Assembly: GCF_900639985.1 (NCBI RefSeq) | Contig: NZ_CAAAIM010000001.1 | Location: 558,001 to 622,000 of the forward strand | Direction of reading: 5' to 3' | Length of the DNA: 64,000 nt | Source: Legionella rowbothamii | GTDB taxonomy: Bacteria > Pseudomonadota > Gammaproteobacteria > Legionellales > Legionellaceae | Shown: piece after piece, positions 1-10,668 of the stretch | Numbering within the stretch: the first letter of the stretch is position 1 | Layout: the number at the start of each line of letters is the position of its first letter | Translations under genes and position numbers: made by a program | Notes under the pieces: generated by a model | Seen by the model: only the letters and a program-made list of their open reading frames with translations | The model's database searches: none | What the model was told of the DNA's origin: nothing

Positions 1-924
1 ATCCGCCACAAAATCAATAGCGGCATCCATGTTCTTGTGTTGTCTTAAATAGTCTGCAATTACAAAAATTACTGACGCTCTTGGATGATGTTCCAAGGTG
101 TCTTCAAGGTAATCAATACAATCAGCCATGGAGTCTAACTCCATATGGCATCGAACCAATGGCTCAATAATTTCAGTTAAAAAGTCTGCGTCTTGTTGCG
201 GAACTCGTTTTAAAGAACGAATAGCATGTTTATAACGCCCTTCTTTCATTTCCAAGCCAGCATGCATAAGGCTTGCACGTACTGAATCTGAATCAACATT
301 CATTGCTTGTTTGATGCAATAGGCCGCGCGATCAATCGAATTAGCTTTTAAAGCTTGATTCGCCATTTCACAATAATAGTGTGCTGCTTGCATATGAAAA
401 CTGGTACCTGTAGAAATTTCCAGTTTTTTAATAATATCTAGCGCCTTTTCCCAGGCTTTTTCTTGTTGGTATATTGCCAATAAACCATGCAAACTACGCG
501 TTTCTTTTGATCCACCTAATTCAACAACTTCTAGAAAAATCCGCTCGGCACGGTCAAAGAGTCCTGCACTCATATAATCTTGTCCCAAGGCCATTAAGGA
601 CTCTTTTCTTTGCTGAATACTAAGTTGTGGTCTGGCAATTAAGTTTTGATGAATACGAATAGCTCGATCAACCTCACCACGACGTCTAAATAAGCTTCCC
701 AGTGCCAAATGGGTTTCCACTGTATCGCTATCAACTTCTAATAATTTAATAAAAATATCAACGGCTTTATCTGATTGCTCATTTAATAAATAATTTAACC
801 CCACAACATATTCACGAGACAAGCGATTATAAAGATTGGGATCTGGTTTCGATTTATTGCGGTTTGCTACCCACCAGCCTGACCATGCAGCAGCAGGCAA
901 TAGTAATGGCCACAAATCAATCAT
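1..924 (-). CDS. lapB: Lipopolysaccharide assembly protein B (LapB/YciM), 3' end outside the window
   Basis: The start codon is ATG at 924, preceded by a GAGGGG ribosome binding site; the reading frame stays open to base 1, so the C-terminus (normally with a rubredoxin-like metal motif) is missing. The N-terminus is a hydrophobic anchor (MIDLWPLLLPAAAWSG) followed by helical tetratricopeptide repeats. In known family members LapB is an inner-membrane protein that controls LPS synthesis by directing FtsH degradation of LpxC. It lies 46 bases downstream of lapA in the same direction, the usual lapA-lapB pair. Identification rests on the anchor, the TPR pattern and this pairing. Confidence 0.93.
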   Translation of the reverse strand, partial: MIDLWPLLLPAAAWSGWWVANRNKSKPDPNLYNRLSREYVVGLNYLLNEQSDKAVDIFIKLLEVDSDTVETHLALGSLFRRRGEVDRAIRIHQNLIARPQLSIQQRKESLMALGQDYMSAGLFDRAERIFLEVVELGGSKETRSLHGLLAIYQQEKAWEKALDIIKKLEISTGTSFHMQAAHYYCEMANQALKANSIDRAAYCIKQAMNVDSDSVRASLMHAGLEMKEGRYKHAIRSLKRVPQQDADFLTEIIEPLVRCHMELDSMADCIDYLEDTLEHHPRASVIFVIADYLRQHKNMDAAIDFVAD

Positions 925-970
925 TTAATATTCCCCTCTCGCTTTTTTATTAAGTTCCATCATAATAAAA

Positions 971-1261
971 TTAATGTTGATCTTGTAAAGGTATTGAACG
1001 AAGATTTTTAATTTCTTTTTCTGTCAACTTTAATTGGTTTCTTATTCGAAGACACTCGGCCTTTAAACGCCAATAACGCCCGATAAAGAGAATAAATCCA
1101 ATCAAGATCCCGATCCCTAACATAATGGTTATTAGAACCGATATAGGCATAGATACTGTATTAAAATAAAAATTAACATCCACAGAAGCAGCATTTAATG
1201 CTGCAAAACTAACGCCAATAATAATAAGCAGTATATAAATAACCAGCATTACTATGCGCAT
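971..1261 (-). CDS. lapA: Lipopolysaccharide assembly protein A domain protein (LapA, DUF1049)
   Basis: A 96-residue protein with two membrane segments (about residues 2-22 and 40-62) and a short basic/coiled cytoplasmic tail, the LapA/DUF1049 layout. The frame extends upstream, but ATG at 1261 has a clear AAGGAA site and begins with the expected hydrophobic segment, so the extra 18 residues are unlikely to be translated. It is followed directly by lapB. In E. coli the order is rpsA-ihfB-lapA-lapB; here ihfB is absent between rpsA and lapA. The role in LPS assembly is known from the family and not shown by this sequence. Confidence 0.9.
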   Translation of the reverse strand: MRIVMLVIYILLIIIGVSFAALNAASVDVNFYFNTVSMPISVLITIMLGIGILIGFILFIGRYWRLKAECLRIRNQLKLTEKEIKNLRSIPLQDQH

Positions 1262-1336
1262 AATTGTTCCTTTTTTGTTGGTTGAGCATTTTCGCTCAAC
1301 AATCAATTTCTGCAATAAGTACAGCGTTACTTATTC

Positions 1337-1372
1337 GCACCATAGTTAGGGGGAATACCCAAACTATGGTGC
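1337..1372. repeat. Hairpin between lapA and rpsA (11-bp stem)
   Basis: GCACCATAGTT at 1337-1347 is the exact reverse complement of AACTATGGTGC at 1362-1372, and the loop contains a GGG/CCC inner pairing. There is no T-run next to it, so it looks more like a dispersed palindrome or an mRNA structure in the lapA leader than a classic terminator. Confidence 0.6.
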
Positions 1373-1386
1373 TGGACTTTTTATAA

Positions 1387-1465
1387 GTAAGTGTTTACGT
1401 AATGGCATCTGCATTATAGCAGTATTAGCGTATCATAATGTTAACGCGATTACGTAAACACTTAC
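1387..1465. repeat. Perfect 17-bp inverted repeat with 45-base spacer
   Basis: GTAAGTGTTTACGTAAT at 1387-1403 is repeated in inverted orientation, without mismatch, at 1449-1465. It lies in the gap between rpsA and lapA. Each arm contains the palindrome-like core TTTACGTAA. It could be a protein binding pair, a small mobile remnant or an RNA structure; the sequence does not decide. Confidence 0.75.
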
Positions 1466-1486
1466 ATTAACTCTTCAGAATAAAAT

Positions 1487-1515
1487 AAAAAGCGTAGACA
1501 AAATCTACGCTTTTT
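1487..1515 (-). terminator. Rho-independent terminator of rpsA
   Basis: The 12-base arm AAAAAGCGTAGA (1487-1498) pairs with TCTACGCTTTTT (1504-1515) around a 5-base loop. Read on the minus strand the stem ends in a T-run just after the rpsA stop at 1538. The near symmetry means it could also work on the plus strand. Confidence 0.85.
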
Positions 1516-1537
1516 AACTCATTAATTAAGAAGGAAA

Positions 1538-3217
1538 CTATTCGCCTTCTTTGCTTGCCATTTTCTCTTTAAGCAAATCGCCTAAAGTAGTTGTAGAAGC
1601 ACCTTCAGTTCTAGAGTACTTCTTAATAGCATCAGCTTCATCTTGAGCATCTTTCGCTTTCACAGAAAGAGAAATTGAACGGTTTTTGCGGTCAACATTG
1701 ATGATTTTCGCTTCGATTTCATCACCTTCTTTGACAACAGTCGTTGCATCGTCAACACGCTCATCAGACAGTTCACTAGCACGGATAGTACCAGTAATCT
1801 CATCAGTCAGCGAAACAGTAACAGTTTTTGCATCTACTGCAGTCACTTTACCTTTAACGATCGCACCTTTAGTGAACTCGTCAACATAGCTCGTGAAGTT
1901 ATCACCTTCTAATTGTTTCAAGCCTAAAGAAATACGCTCACGTTCTGGGTCAATTGCAAGAATAACCGCTTCTAATTCTTGACCTTTCTTAAACTGTTTC
2001 ACAGCTTCTTCGCCAGCAACAGTCCAGGAAATATCAGATAAATGAACTAGACCATCAATCTCACCATCTAAGCCGATGAAAATACCAAAGTCAGTAATAG
2101 AACGAATCTTTCCAGTTACTTTTTGGCCTTTAGAGTGCGTAGAAGCAAATTGTTGCCATGGATTGCCAACACATTGTTTCATACCTAAAGAAATACGACG
2201 ACGCTCTTCATCAATTTCAAGAACCATTACATCAACGATATCGCCCATAGACACAACTTTGCTTGGGTGAACGTTTTTGTTAGTCCAATCCATTTCAGAC
2301 ATGTGAACTAAGCCTTCAACGCCTTCTTCGATTTCCACGAAGCAACCGTAATCTGTAATGTTAGTAACTTTACCTTGTAATTTCTTGTGTAAAGGATAAC
2401 GCTCAACCAGGTCAACCCAAGGATCGTTTCCTAATTGTTTCATACCTAAAGAAACACGGTTTCTTTCACTGTCAAAGCTTAATACTTTAACTTTTACGTC
2501 TTGACCAACTGACAATACTTCACTTGGATGCTTAACGCGCTTCCAGGAAATATCAGTGATATGGAGTAAGCCATCTATGCCACCCAAGTCAATGAATGCA
2601 CCGTAGTCAGTAAGGTTCTTAACGATACCATGAAGCTCTTGGCCATCATGTAATGATTCAAGCAAGGCTTGTCTGTCAGCACTGCTTTCCTCTTCAACAA
2701 CTGCACGTCGAGAAACAACGATATTGTTGCGCTTTAAGTCCATCTTAATTACTTTGAACTCTAGCTCTTTGCCTTCTAAGTAAGAAGGATCTCTTACAGG
2801 TCTAACGTCAACTAATGAGCCAGGTAAGAACGCGCGGATTGTACCGATTTCAACAGTGAAACCACCTTTAACTTTACCAGAGATAAGACCAGTAACAGTT
2901 TCATTGTTTTCGTGTGATTTAGATAGTTTGCGCCATGCTTCTTGACGTTTTGCTTTTTCTCTTGAAAGGAGCGTCTCGCCGTAGCCATCTTCAACTGAAT
3001 CCAATGCTACTTCGACAGTATCGCCTAGGCTAACCTCCAGTGCTCCGTCTTTGTCGTAAAACTCTTCTACGGCAACAATACCTTCGGACTTAAGTCCGGC
3101 ATTTAAAATGACATAATCATCATCAATACCAATAACTTTAGCAGTGATAATGGCACCAGGATAAAATTGAGCACCAGCAATACTTTGCTCAAACAATTCT
3201 TTGAAACTTTCAGACAT
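1538..3217 (-). CDS. rpsA: 30S ribosomal protein S1
   Basis: A 559-residue protein starting [12 protein letters not shown], close to the 557 residues of E. coli S1. It contains six S1 OB-fold repeats; the last four are easily seen by the recurring pattern of D(Y/F)G(A/C/I)F followed by G(L/I)(D/E)GL(V/L)H. S1 brings mRNA to the 30S subunit and supports translation of mRNAs with weak Shine-Dalgarno sites. ATG 3217 was chosen over the longer open frame because the added N-terminal residues are not S1-like and AAAGAG lies upstream. It follows cmk by 129 bases, the conserved cmk-rpsA order, and has its own terminator. Confidence 0.98.
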   Translation of the reverse strand: MSESFKELFEQSIAGAQFYPGAIITAKVIGIDDDYVILNAGLKSEGIVAVEEFYDKDGALEVSLGDTVEVALDSVEDGYGETLLSREKAKRQEAWRKLSKSHENNETVTGLISGKVKGGFTVEIGTIRAFLPGSLVDVRPVRDPSYLEGKELEFKVIKMDLKRNNIVVSRRAVVEEESSADRQALLESLHDGQELHGIVKNLTDYGAFIDLGGIDGLLHITDISWKRVKHPSEVLSVGQDVKVKVLSFDSERNRVSLGMKQLGNDPWVDLVERYPLHKKLQGKVTNITDYGCFVEIEEGVEGLVHMSEMDWTNKNVHPSKVVSMGDIVDVMVLEIDEERRRISLGMKQCVGNPWQQFASTHSKGQKVTGKIRSITDFGIFIGLDGEIDGLVHLSDISWTVAGEEAVKQFKKGQELEAVILAIDPERERISLGLKQLEGDNFTSYVDEFTKGAIVKGKVTAVDAKTVTVSLTDEITGTIRASELSDERVDDATTVVKEGDEIEAKIINVDRKNRSISLSVKAKDAQDEADAIKKYSRTEGASTTTLGDLLKEKMASKEGE

Positions 3218-3346
3218 GTTAATAAACTCTTTAGTAAAAAAATGAAAGCATGAGTCCCACTCAGCTCCCCCCCTAAAACAAAGCCCGTTCTCCCCTGCCA
3301 TCTTGATCAAACTTGCCAAGATAACAAAATGAAAACAGACTTTTAC

Positions 3347-4036
3347 TTAAACATTATTCAAGCGTTCCTCTATTAATTTTAATACAGTATTGAACACTTG
3401 TACAATGGTTAATCTTGTTGTATCAATTTTCACTGCATCATCTGCAGGCTTCAATGGCGCGTGAGTACGTGCAGTATCCCTTGTATCACGTTTAACCAAT
3501 TCTTCTACAACCTGCGCGAGGCTAACATTATTTCCTTTCTCTTTCAACTGTAAATAACGTCTATTTGCTCTTTCTTGCTCATCTGCATACAAAAAAATCT
3601 TTAAAACAGCGTCAGGAAACACCACAGTTCCCATATCACGCCCATCAGTAACTAAGCCTGGGGACTGCGCAAAATTACGTTGTCGCTCTAATAAAGCTAA
3701 TCGTACTTCTGGAATTGCTGCAATTTTTGAGGCATCTTGCCCACATTGCTCGCTGCGAATAGCCATACTTACATCTTCATTATTCAAGATGACTAAGGAA
3801 GCATTATCCTCCGAAGATTCAAAACGCAAGTCTAAAGTACGAGCAAGTTCTGCAATTTGGTTGATGTCCTGGAAATCAATATTATTTTTTCTAATGGCAT
3901 AAGCCAAAACTCGATAAATTGCGCCACTATCGAGCATATTCCATTGCAAATGCTTGGCAAGTAAATGGCATAAAGTCCCTTTACCAGTTCCACTTGGACC
4001 ATCCAGGGTAATTACGGGAATTTTTTTATCGTACAT
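3347..4036 (-). CDS. cmk: Cytidylate kinase
   Basis: A 229-residue P-loop kinase with GPSGTGKGT at residues 13-21, a CMP-binding region, and the conserved DGRDMGTVVFP segment near residue 130. It phosphorylates CMP and dCMP to the diphosphates in the cytosol. The ATG at 4036 overlaps the 3' end of aroA by 11 bases, which points to translational coupling within the serC-aroA-cmk-rpsA string. Length and motifs are normal for the family. Confidence 0.97.
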   Translation of the reverse strand: MYDKKIPVITLDGPSGTGKGTLCHLLAKHLQWNMLDSGAIYRVLAYAIRKNNIDFQDINQIAELARTLDLRFESSEDNASLVILNNEDVSMAIRSEQCGQDASKIAAIPEVRLALLERQRNFAQSPGLVTDGRDMGTVVFPDAVLKIFLYADEQERANRRYLQLKEKGNNVSLAQVVEELVKRDTRDTARTHAPLKPADDAVKIDTTRLTIVQVFNTVLKLIEERLNNV

Positions 4037-5345
4037 GTTCAGCTACTTCCTCTACTTGAAGTTGAAGTTCTTTTGCTGTTGTAACAAATAATGGGAATGA
4101 TGTTGCCACATTGGCACAATTTTCCACTGTTACTGGCGCAGAGGCGACTGCTCCAGCAATTGCAAAAGACATTGCGATACGATGATCACCTAAACTATCC
4201 ACTGTCCCGCCTTGTAATTTACCTCCTTCAATCAAAGCCCCATCCTCTAAGGCCTGGGCTTTAACTCCTAACTGATTCAACCCATCAACCATCGCAGCAA
4301 TGCGATCACTCTCTTTGAAACGTAGTTCTTTTGCGCCACGTAATGCAGTTTGACCTTCAGCACATGCTGCAGCAATAAAAATAATAGGAAACTCATCGAT
4401 TGCAAGTGGAACAAGATCTGGGGAGATATTAATGCCCTTCAATGAAGCATGTTGCACACGAATATCAGCAACCGGTTCTTCACCCTGCTGGCCCTGATTT
4501 AATAGAGTAATATTAGCACCCATCTCTAAGAGTATATGTAAAATCCCAGTGCGTGTAGCATTAATACCCACGTTACGGATAAGAATATCAGAACCAGGAA
4601 TAATAGTAGCCGCAACAATAAAAAAGGCTGCAGAAGAAATATCTCCAGGAACGAAAATCTCTGTAGCCATGCATTCGCTTTTAGAATCCACTGTAATGGA
4701 GTTTTCTTTACGAGATACAGGATAAGAAAAACTTTCTAACATGACTTCAGTGTGATTACGGCTAATACCCGTTTCAGTAACAGTCGTCTCACCGTCTGCA
4801 TACAAACCAGCTAATAATACACAGGATTTTACTTGAGCACTTGCTTCAGGCATAACATAATTAATGCCCTTCAGGTTCTTACCGCCTTTGATTTTAATCG
4901 GCGGCTTTCCGTTAACCGTAGATATATCAGCTCCCATCTGCATTAAAGGCTTGCTAATACGCAGCATAGGACGCCTCATTAGGCTTTCATCCCCGATTAA
5001 TTCACTGTCAAAATCTTGAGCGGCTAATAATCCAGCCAACAAACGCATGCTCGTTCCAGAATTACCACAGTCAATCGGTTGAGTAGGTTTCTTTAACCCA
5101 TGCTTGCCTACACCATAAATAACAACTTGTTGCTCATCAGGACCTTCAATATTCACCCCCATAGCACGAAAAGCCTGTAGGGTAGCCATACAATCCTCGC
5201 CATCAAGAAACCCGTTAATTACAGTAGTTCCTTTCGCAAGAGCACCAAATATAATAGAACGATGAGAAATTGATTTATCCCCTGGAACGCGGATTTCACC
5301 GGTTATTGAATGCGATGGCTTACTAAGCAAATTAATTCTTTTCAC
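4026..5345 (-). CDS. aroA: 3-phosphoshikimate 1-carboxyvinyltransferase (EPSP synthase)
   Basis: About 439 residues with the substrate-binding motifs PGDKSISHR (residues 21-29), NSGTSMRL and, near the C-terminus, LGDHRIAMSFA. The enzyme joins shikimate 3-phosphate and phosphoenolpyruvate in the chorismate pathway. I prefer GTG at 5345 as start: it overlaps the serC stop as GTGA, and an AAGGA site lies 10 bases upstream. A TTG at 5351 in the same frame is the alternative and adds two residues. The 3' end overlaps cmk. Confidence 0.96.
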   Translation of the reverse strand: MKRINLLSKPSHSITGEIRVPGDKSISHRSIIFGALAKGTTVINGFLDGEDCMATLQAFRAMGVNIEGPDEQQVVIYGVGKHGLKKPTQPIDCGNSGTSMRLLAGLLAAQDFDSELIGDESLMRRPMLRISKPLMQMGADISTVNGKPPIKIKGGKNLKGINYVMPEASAQVKSCVLLAGLYADGETTVTETGISRNHTEVMLESFSYPVSRKENSITVDSKSECMATEIFVPGDISSAAFFIVAATIIPGSDILIRNVGINATRTGILHILLEMGANITLLNQGQQGEEPVADIRVQHASLKGINISPDLVPLAIDEFPIIFIAAACAEGQTALRGAKELRFKESDRIAAMVDGLNQLGVKAQALEDGALIEGGKLQGGTVDSLGDHRIAMSFAIAGAVASAPVTVENCANVATSFPLFVTTAKELQLQVEEVAEHVR

Positions 5346-6433
5346 GAGCAATTTTTCCTTGCAAATTCAGACATAAACTCAATTAAGGCATCAACGCCAG
5401 ACATCGGCATGGCATTATAAAGACTAGCACGAATTCCGCCGACGAAACGATGTCCCTTTAAAGCACTTAAACCATGCAATTGTGCCTGATGTATGAATTG
5501 ATCCTCAAGCTCAGGATTCTTTAATGAAAAACAGACATTCATTATTGAGCGTGCTTCTTTATCAACATGAGTAGTATAAAAATCATTTGCATCTAAATAT
5601 TGGTATAATTTAGCTGCTTTTTTACAATTTACTTCATACAGAGCATCAACTCCGCCTTGGGCTTTAACCCAATCAAACATTTTGGATGCCAAATAACAAT
5701 TAAAAACAGGTGGTGTTGAATACAGTGAATGCTGTTCCGTTTGAAATTTATAATCAAACATAGTAGGAACAGGTGGATTTGGAATTTTTGTTAATAAATC
5801 ATCGCGAACAATCACCACCGTTAAGCCAGCATTAGCAATATTTTTTTGTGCGCCAGCAAAAATCAAACCGTAATCACGAATATTAATCGGCTCACTCAAC
5901 AAACAGGAAGTCATATCGGCAATTAGAGTAAGCCCTTTGGCCTTTGGAACAAAAGGAAAATGAACGCCATTAACCGTTTCATTCGGGGTGTAATACAAAT
6001 AACTAGTATTTTCTTTTAACTCCCATCGCTTAGAGTCGGGAATAGACTTGTAGCCATTTGCCTCATCACTTGCCACACAATAAGCTTTTTTTAATCGTTG
6101 TGCTTCAAGAAGTGCGATATGAGACCAAATTCCCGTGTCCAAATAGCCAGCTTCCTCATCGGGATGTAAAAAGTTCATGGGAATCATGGCGAACTGCGTA
6201 CGAGCAGCACCACCTAGGAATAAAACCTGATAATTTTGTGGTATACCTAATAGGTATCTTAGTGTGTGTTCAGCATGCTCTAAAAGAGACATAAACTCCG
6301 GGGTTCGATGGCCTATCTCTAAAATCGACATCCCCGTATTATTCCAATCAAGAAGCTCTTCCTGGGCCTCTTTTAACAGAGACTCAGGAAGCATTGCAGG
6401 ACCGGCACCGAAATTATAGGTCCTGGTTGTCAT
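5342..6433 (-). CDS. serC: Phosphoserine aminotransferase
   Basis: About 363 residues, beginning [17 protein letters not shown], the signature N-terminus of SerC. The PLP-binding lysine is in [12 protein letters not shown], and the C-terminal [12 protein letters not shown] segment is typical. It makes O-phosphoserine for serine synthesis and acts in pyridoxal phosphate synthesis in many proteobacteria. The start lies inside the end of gyrA (stop at 6414), so the genes overlap by about 20 bases. ATG codons at 6436 and 6442 are also possible and none has a clear ribosome site, so translation may depend on coupling to gyrA. Confidence 0.96.
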   Translation of the reverse strand: MTTRTYNFGAGPAMLPESLLKEAQEELLDWNNTGMSILEIGHRTPEFMSLLEHAEHTLRYLLGIPQNYQVLFLGGAARTQFAMIPMNFLHPDEEAGYLDTGIWSHIALLEAQRLKKAYCVASDEANGYKSIPDSKRWELKENTSYLYYTPNETVNGVHFPFVPKAKGLTLIADMTSCLLSEPINIRDYGLIFAGAQKNIANAGLTVVIVRDDLLTKIPNPPVPTMFDYKFQTEQHSLYSTPPVFNCYLASKMFDWVKAQGGVDALYEVNCKKAAKLYQYLDANDFYTTHVDKEARSIMNVCFSLKNPELEDQFIHQAQLHGLSALKGHRFVGGIRASLYNAMPMSGVDALIEFMSEFARKNCS

Positions 6434-9035
6434 CATGATCATCGTTATTTTCGATTTCTAATGAACCTTCCTCGTCCAGATTATCCTCTAGCTCTTCAGA
6501 ACCTTCACCTAAATCTTCAATTTTTTGCATACCAACGACTGACTCGCCGGAGCTGACGTTAATTAAGCGAACCCCCTGAGTATTTCGTCCAATGATCGAC
6601 AATTCATTAACTCGGAAACGTACCAAGGTTCCTTTATCAGTAATCAGCATCGCTTCGTCATTATCATTCACTTGAACCGAACGAACTACTTTCCCGTTAC
6701 GTTCCGTCACTTGAATAGAGATAACCCCCTGCCCTCCACGACCAGAAACACGATACTCTTCGATTGCAGTACGTTTTCCGTAGCCATTTTCAGTTGCAGT
6801 TAGGATGGTTCCATTAGGATGAGCAACGATCAATGAGATTACGGATTGGTCTTCTTCAATACGAATACCACGTACACCACGAGCAGTACGACCTGTAGAT
6901 CTTACTTTTGATTCATCAAAGCGAATAACCTTGCCCGTATCAGTAAACAACATAATGTCCTTGGTACCATCAGTAATATCAACTCCAACCAAGCGATCAT
7001 TTTCTTCTAAATCAATTGCGATGATTCCATTAGAACGTGGTCTGCTAAAGGCATTGAGAGGAACCTTTTTCACCGTACCATTCCGAGTAGCCATAAAGAC
7101 ATAAAATCCTTCCTGATAGACTCGAACAGGCAACATGGCATTAATTTCCTCGCCCTCTGCCAATGGAAGAATGTTAATAATCGGTCTACCTCTTGAAATT
7201 CGACTGGCTAAAGGTAGCTGATAAGCCTTCAACCAATACAATTTGCCGTGGTTTGAGAAGCACAACAAGGTATCATGAGTACTTGCAATCACTAAACGTG
7301 AAACGAAATCTTCGTCTTTAACGTTCGTTGCTGACTTACCTTTGCCGCCGCGACGTTGTGCTTGATAAGCACTTATAGGCTGATACTTCACGTAGCCTTG
7401 ATGCGATAAAGTAACCACAACATCTTCTTCAGTAATTAAATCTTCTATCGTTAAGTCTTCTTGAGATGCGGTAATTTCAGTACGACGCTCATCTCCAAAT
7501 TGGACTTTAATATCAACTAACTCATCACGAATCACTTGCATCAGTCGTTCAGGTGAAGCCAGAATGTCCAGCAATTCTTTAATTACTTTTAATAACTCTT
7601 CAAACTCACCAAGAATCTTGTCTTGTTCTAAAGCGGTCAAACGATGTAAACGTAACTCAAGTATTGCTTGCGCTTGTGCTTCAGATAATTTGTATCCTGT
7701 AGCCCCTAAACCAAACTCAGCAGCTAAATCGTCCGGTCTTGATGCATCAGAACCCGCGCGCTCAAGCATTGCTTTAACCATACCTGGCTGCCACTCCTTA
7801 GCTAATAAGGAAACTTTTGCATCTTGCGGTGTGGGCGATTGCTTAATCAGTGCGATCATCTCATCAATATTAGCCAAGGCAATACCTAATCCTTCTAATA
7901 AATGAGCCCGTGCTCTTGCTTTTTTCAAATCAAATAAGGTTCTGCGAGTAACTACTTCACGACGGTGTCTAATGAAGTACTCTAGAATTTCTTTTAAATT
8001 CAATGTGCGTGGCTGACCATCAACCAAAGCAACCATGTTAATACCAAATACGTTTTGCATTTGGGTATGGGCAAACAAGTTGTTTAGAATCACGTCGGCA
8101 ACTTCATTACGCTTCAATTCGATAACAACTCGCATTCCCTGCTTATCCGACTCATCACGAAGACCAGAAATTCCTTCAATTTTCTTATCACGGACTAATT
8201 CAGCAATACGCTCAACTAAGCGTGCCTTGTTTACCTGATAAGGTAACTCATGAATAATAATTGCCTGGCGATTGGTGTCTTCGTCCGTTTCAATCTCAGT
8301 GCGAGCACGAATAACTACACGGCCTTTACCAGTACGATAACCTTGGATAATTCCAGCTCTACCATTAATAATCGCTGCAGTAGGAAAATCTGGGCCTGGA
8401 ATAATTTCCATTATTTCATCCAGACTTAATTCAGGATTATCAACTAAGGCGATACAGGCATTAACAACTTCTGTTAAGTTATGTGGGGGAATATTTGTTG
8501 CCATCCCTACTGCAATACCTGAAGACCCATTTACTAATAAATTGGGTACTCGTGAAGGTAAAACCACAGGAGCAAACTCAGTCTCATCATAGTTTGGACT
8601 AAAATCAACGGTCTCTTTTTCTAAGTCGGCGAGTAACGCATGTGCTACCTTTGACATTCTTACTTCGGTATAACGCATTGCAGCTGGAGCATCGCCATCG
8701 ACCGACCCAAAGTTACCTTGACCATCGACCAAAAGATAACGCATCGAGAATGGCTGAGCCATACGTACAATAGTATCGTATACTGCTGTATCACCATGGG
8801 GGTGGTATTTACCGATAACATCCCCTACTACACGAGCAGATTTCTTATAGGGCTTATTCCAATCATTCCCCAATTCACTCATCGCATAAAGTACGCGTCG
8901 GTGAACCGGTTTTAATCCATCACGCACATCAGGCAAGGCCCGACCTACGATAACGCTCATCGCATAATCCAAATAGGATTGCTTTAATTCGTCTTCAATA
9001 TTAACTGGCAAGACTTCTTTAGCTAGATAAACCAT
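6414..9035 (-). CDS. gyrA: DNA gyrase subunit A
   Basis: An 873-residue type IIA topoisomerase subunit. The catalytic tyrosine is Tyr122 in [11 protein letters not shown]. The C-terminal domain carries the GyrA box QRRGGKG near residue 560 and the repeated beta-pinwheel blades, then an acidic Asp/Glu-rich tail. The quinolone region reads [10 protein letters not shown], so position 83 is Thr and position 87 is Asp, where E. coli has Ser83 and Asp87. With GyrB it introduces negative supercoils. It is first in the gyrA-serC-aroA-cmk-rpsA string. Confidence 0.98.
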   Translation of the reverse strand: MVYLAKEVLPVNIEDELKQSYLDYAMSVIVGRALPDVRDGLKPVHRRVLYAMSELGNDWNKPYKKSARVVGDVIGKYHPHGDTAVYDTIVRMAQPFSMRYLLVDGQGNFGSVDGDAPAAMRYTEVRMSKVAHALLADLEKETVDFSPNYDETEFAPVVLPSRVPNLLVNGSSGIAVGMATNIPPHNLTEVVNACIALVDNPELSLDEIMEIIPGPDFPTAAIINGRAGIIQGYRTGKGRVVIRARTEIETDEDTNRQAIIIHELPYQVNKARLVERIAELVRDKKIEGISGLRDESDKQGMRVVIELKRNEVADVILNNLFAHTQMQNVFGINMVALVDGQPRTLNLKEILEYFIRHRREVVTRRTLFDLKKARARAHLLEGLGIALANIDEMIALIKQSPTPQDAKVSLLAKEWQPGMVKAMLERAGSDASRPDDLAAEFGLGATGYKLSEAQAQAILELRLHRLTALEQDKILGEFEELLKVIKELLDILASPERLMQVIRDELVDIKVQFGDERRTEITASQEDLTIEDLITEEDVVVTLSHQGYVKYQPISAYQAQRRGGKGKSATNVKDEDFVSRLVIASTHDTLLCFSNHGKLYWLKAYQLPLASRISRGRPIINILPLAEGEEINAMLPVRVYQEGFYVFMATRNGTVKKVPLNAFSRPRSNGIIAIDLEENDRLVGVDITDGTKDIMLFTDTGKVIRFDESKVRSTGRTARGVRGIRIEEDQSVISLIVAHPNGTILTATENGYGKRTAIEEYRVSGRGGQGVISIQVTERNGKVVRSVQVNDNDEAMLITDKGTLVRFRVNELSIIGRNTQGVRLINVSSGESVVGMQKIEDLGEGSEELEDNLDEEGSLEIENNDDHDDNQDL

Positions 9036-9076
9036 GGTCTGGATGTATCCTTATGATAAATTCTGCGGTAAAGGAT

Positions 9077-9104
9077 AACATACCGTCGGAGGTAATTGAA
9101 TCAA
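9077..9104 (-). promoter_or_regulatory. Possible gyrA promoter
   Basis: Read on the minus strand, TTGATT (complement of 9099-9104) and TATGTT (complement of 9077-9082) are 16 bases apart and lie 42 bases before the gyrA ATG. The match is moderate and the call is inferred from sequence only. Confidence 0.4.
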
Positions 9105-9223
9105 GCGCTGAAAAAATGTAATTTTAAACAAAAATGGGGCCTTTCTCGGTAAAATATAATTCATATTTTCCCTGTCATTATTTATAAAACTCTACCATAA
9201 TAGTGGATTAGAGTAGGTTTAAA

Positions 9224-9253
9224 TTGACTGCACGTGTTAATTTTGTATATAGT
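9224..9253 (+). promoter_or_regulatory. Likely gltA promoter
   Basis: TTGACT at 9224-9229 is followed by overlapping -10 candidates TATATA (9246-9251) and TATAGT (9248-9253) at spacings of 16 and 18 bases. A CACGTG palindrome lies in the spacer. The gene starts at 9298 after an AGGAGA ribosome site. Confidence 0.6.
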
Positions 9254-9297
9254 GCCGCGCACAATAAAAATTACGATGCTTAGAAACAGGAGAAGCA

Positions 9298-10569
9298 ATG
9301 ACTAATAAAACAGCAAAACTTAGCATTGAAGGCCACGAGACATTAGAGTTACCAATTTATACACCTACTATGGGTAATGATGTTATCGATATTACTCAAT
9401 TAGGGTCAAGTGGTGTCTTTACCTTCGATCAGGGTTTTCTTTCTACAGCATCTTGTGAATCTAAAATCACTTATATCGATGGTGATGATGGTATTTTGCT
9501 GTACAGAGGATATCCAATTGAACAATTGGCAGAAAAGAAAGATTTCCTTGATGTCTGCTACCTCTTGTTGAATGGTGAATTACCCAATACAGCAGAGAAA
9601 AAAGACTTTGTCGGTTTGATTAATAACCACACTATGGTACATCAACAAATGTACCAATTCTTAAACGGTTTCCGACGTGATGCACATCCAATGGCTATTA
9701 TGGTAGGTATGGTTGGCGCCTTATCTGCTTTTTATCATGACACCATGGACTTAAATAATGCTCAAGACCGTTTTATTTCTGCAATTCGTCTTGTTGCTAA
9801 GATGCCTACATTAGCAGCCATGAGTTATAAATACTCCACTGGTTTGCCTTACATGTACCCGAAAAATAAAATGTCTTATGCAGAAAACTTTTTACATATG
9901 ATGTTCGGGGTTCCTTCCGAAGAAATTACTCCGGATCCTGTTTTAGTTAAAGCATTAGATACTATTTTCATATTGCATGCAGACCATGAACAAAATGCCT
10001 CTACTTCGACTGTTCGTCTAGCAGGTTCAACTGGTGCAAATCCTTTCGCATGTATTTCTGCAGGTATTGGTGCTCTATGGGGCCCCGCTCATGGTGGCGC
10101 AAACGAAGCATGTTTGAATATGCTTAAAGAAATTGGTGATGTAAGCCGTATTGAGCACTACATTAAACGTGCTAAAGATAAAAACGATTCATTCCGATTA
10201 ATGGGCTTTGGTCATCGCGTGTACAAGAGCTATGATCCAAGAGCTAAAGTAATGCGTCAAACCTGTTATGATGTTTTAGAAGCCGTTGGAGCAAAAGACG
10301 AGCCTTTATTCAAACTAGCAATGGAATTAGAGCGTATTGCCCTTGAAGATGATTACTTCATTGAGAAGAAGCTTTATCCAAACGTGGACTTCTATTCAGG
10401 CTTAACATTAAGCGCTATTGGTATTCCAACAAACATGTTTACAGTAATCTTTGCTTTAGCAAGAACTGTAGGTTGGATGAGCCACTGGATGGAAATGGTT
10501 GCCACTAAATCAAGAATTGGCAGACCACGTCAGCTTTATACTGGCGAAAAAACTCGCGACGTTCCTTAG
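9298..10569 (+). CDS. gltA: Citrate synthase (type II)
   Basis: A 423-residue enzyme with the N-terminal beta domain of the Gram-negative hexameric class. Catalytic residues are visible in GPAHGGANE (His), MGFGHRVYK (His) and the Asp in the NVDFYSGL region. It condenses acetyl-CoA and oxaloacetate to citrate, the entry step of the TCA cycle, which matters in an organism that lives mainly on amino acids. It stands alone, with its own promoter and a palindromic repeat after the stop. Confidence 0.98.
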   Translation: MTNKTAKLSIEGHETLELPIYTPTMGNDVIDITQLGSSGVFTFDQGFLSTASCESKITYIDGDDGILLYRGYPIEQLAEKKDFLDVCYLLLNGELPNTAEKKDFVGLINNHTMVHQQMYQFLNGFRRDAHPMAIMVGMVGALSAFYHDTMDLNNAQDRFISAIRLVAKMPTLAAMSYKYSTGLPYMYPKNKMSYAENFLHMMFGVPSEEITPDPVLVKALDTIFILHADHEQNASTSTVRLAGSTGANPFACISAGIGALWGPAHGGANEACLNMLKEIGDVSRIEHYIKRAKDKNDSFRLMGFGHRVYKSYDPRAKVMRQTCYDVLEAVGAKDEPLFKLAMELERIALEDDYFIEKKLYPNVDFYSGLTLSAIGIPTNMFTVIFALARTVGWMSHWMEMVATKSRIGRPRQLYTGEKTRDVP

Positions 10570-10588
10570 TCGTATTAATAGCCAGGAT

Positions 10589-10616
10589 GTAGGCTGTGCT
10601 TTACAGCCCAGCCTAC
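10589..10616. repeat. REP-like palindrome after gltA
   Basis: GTAGGCTGTGCT pairs with AGCCCAGCCTAC with 11 of 12 matches around a 4-base loop. The same core (GTAGGCTGGGCT) recurs at 16429-16501. It lies between the convergent gltA and glpK ends, where it may also act on RNA 3' ends. Confidence 0.6.
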
Positions 10617-10668
10617 TCTCATCAATAAATTGGTACGACCATTATAGCCTTAACTTCCCTCTGGTAAT

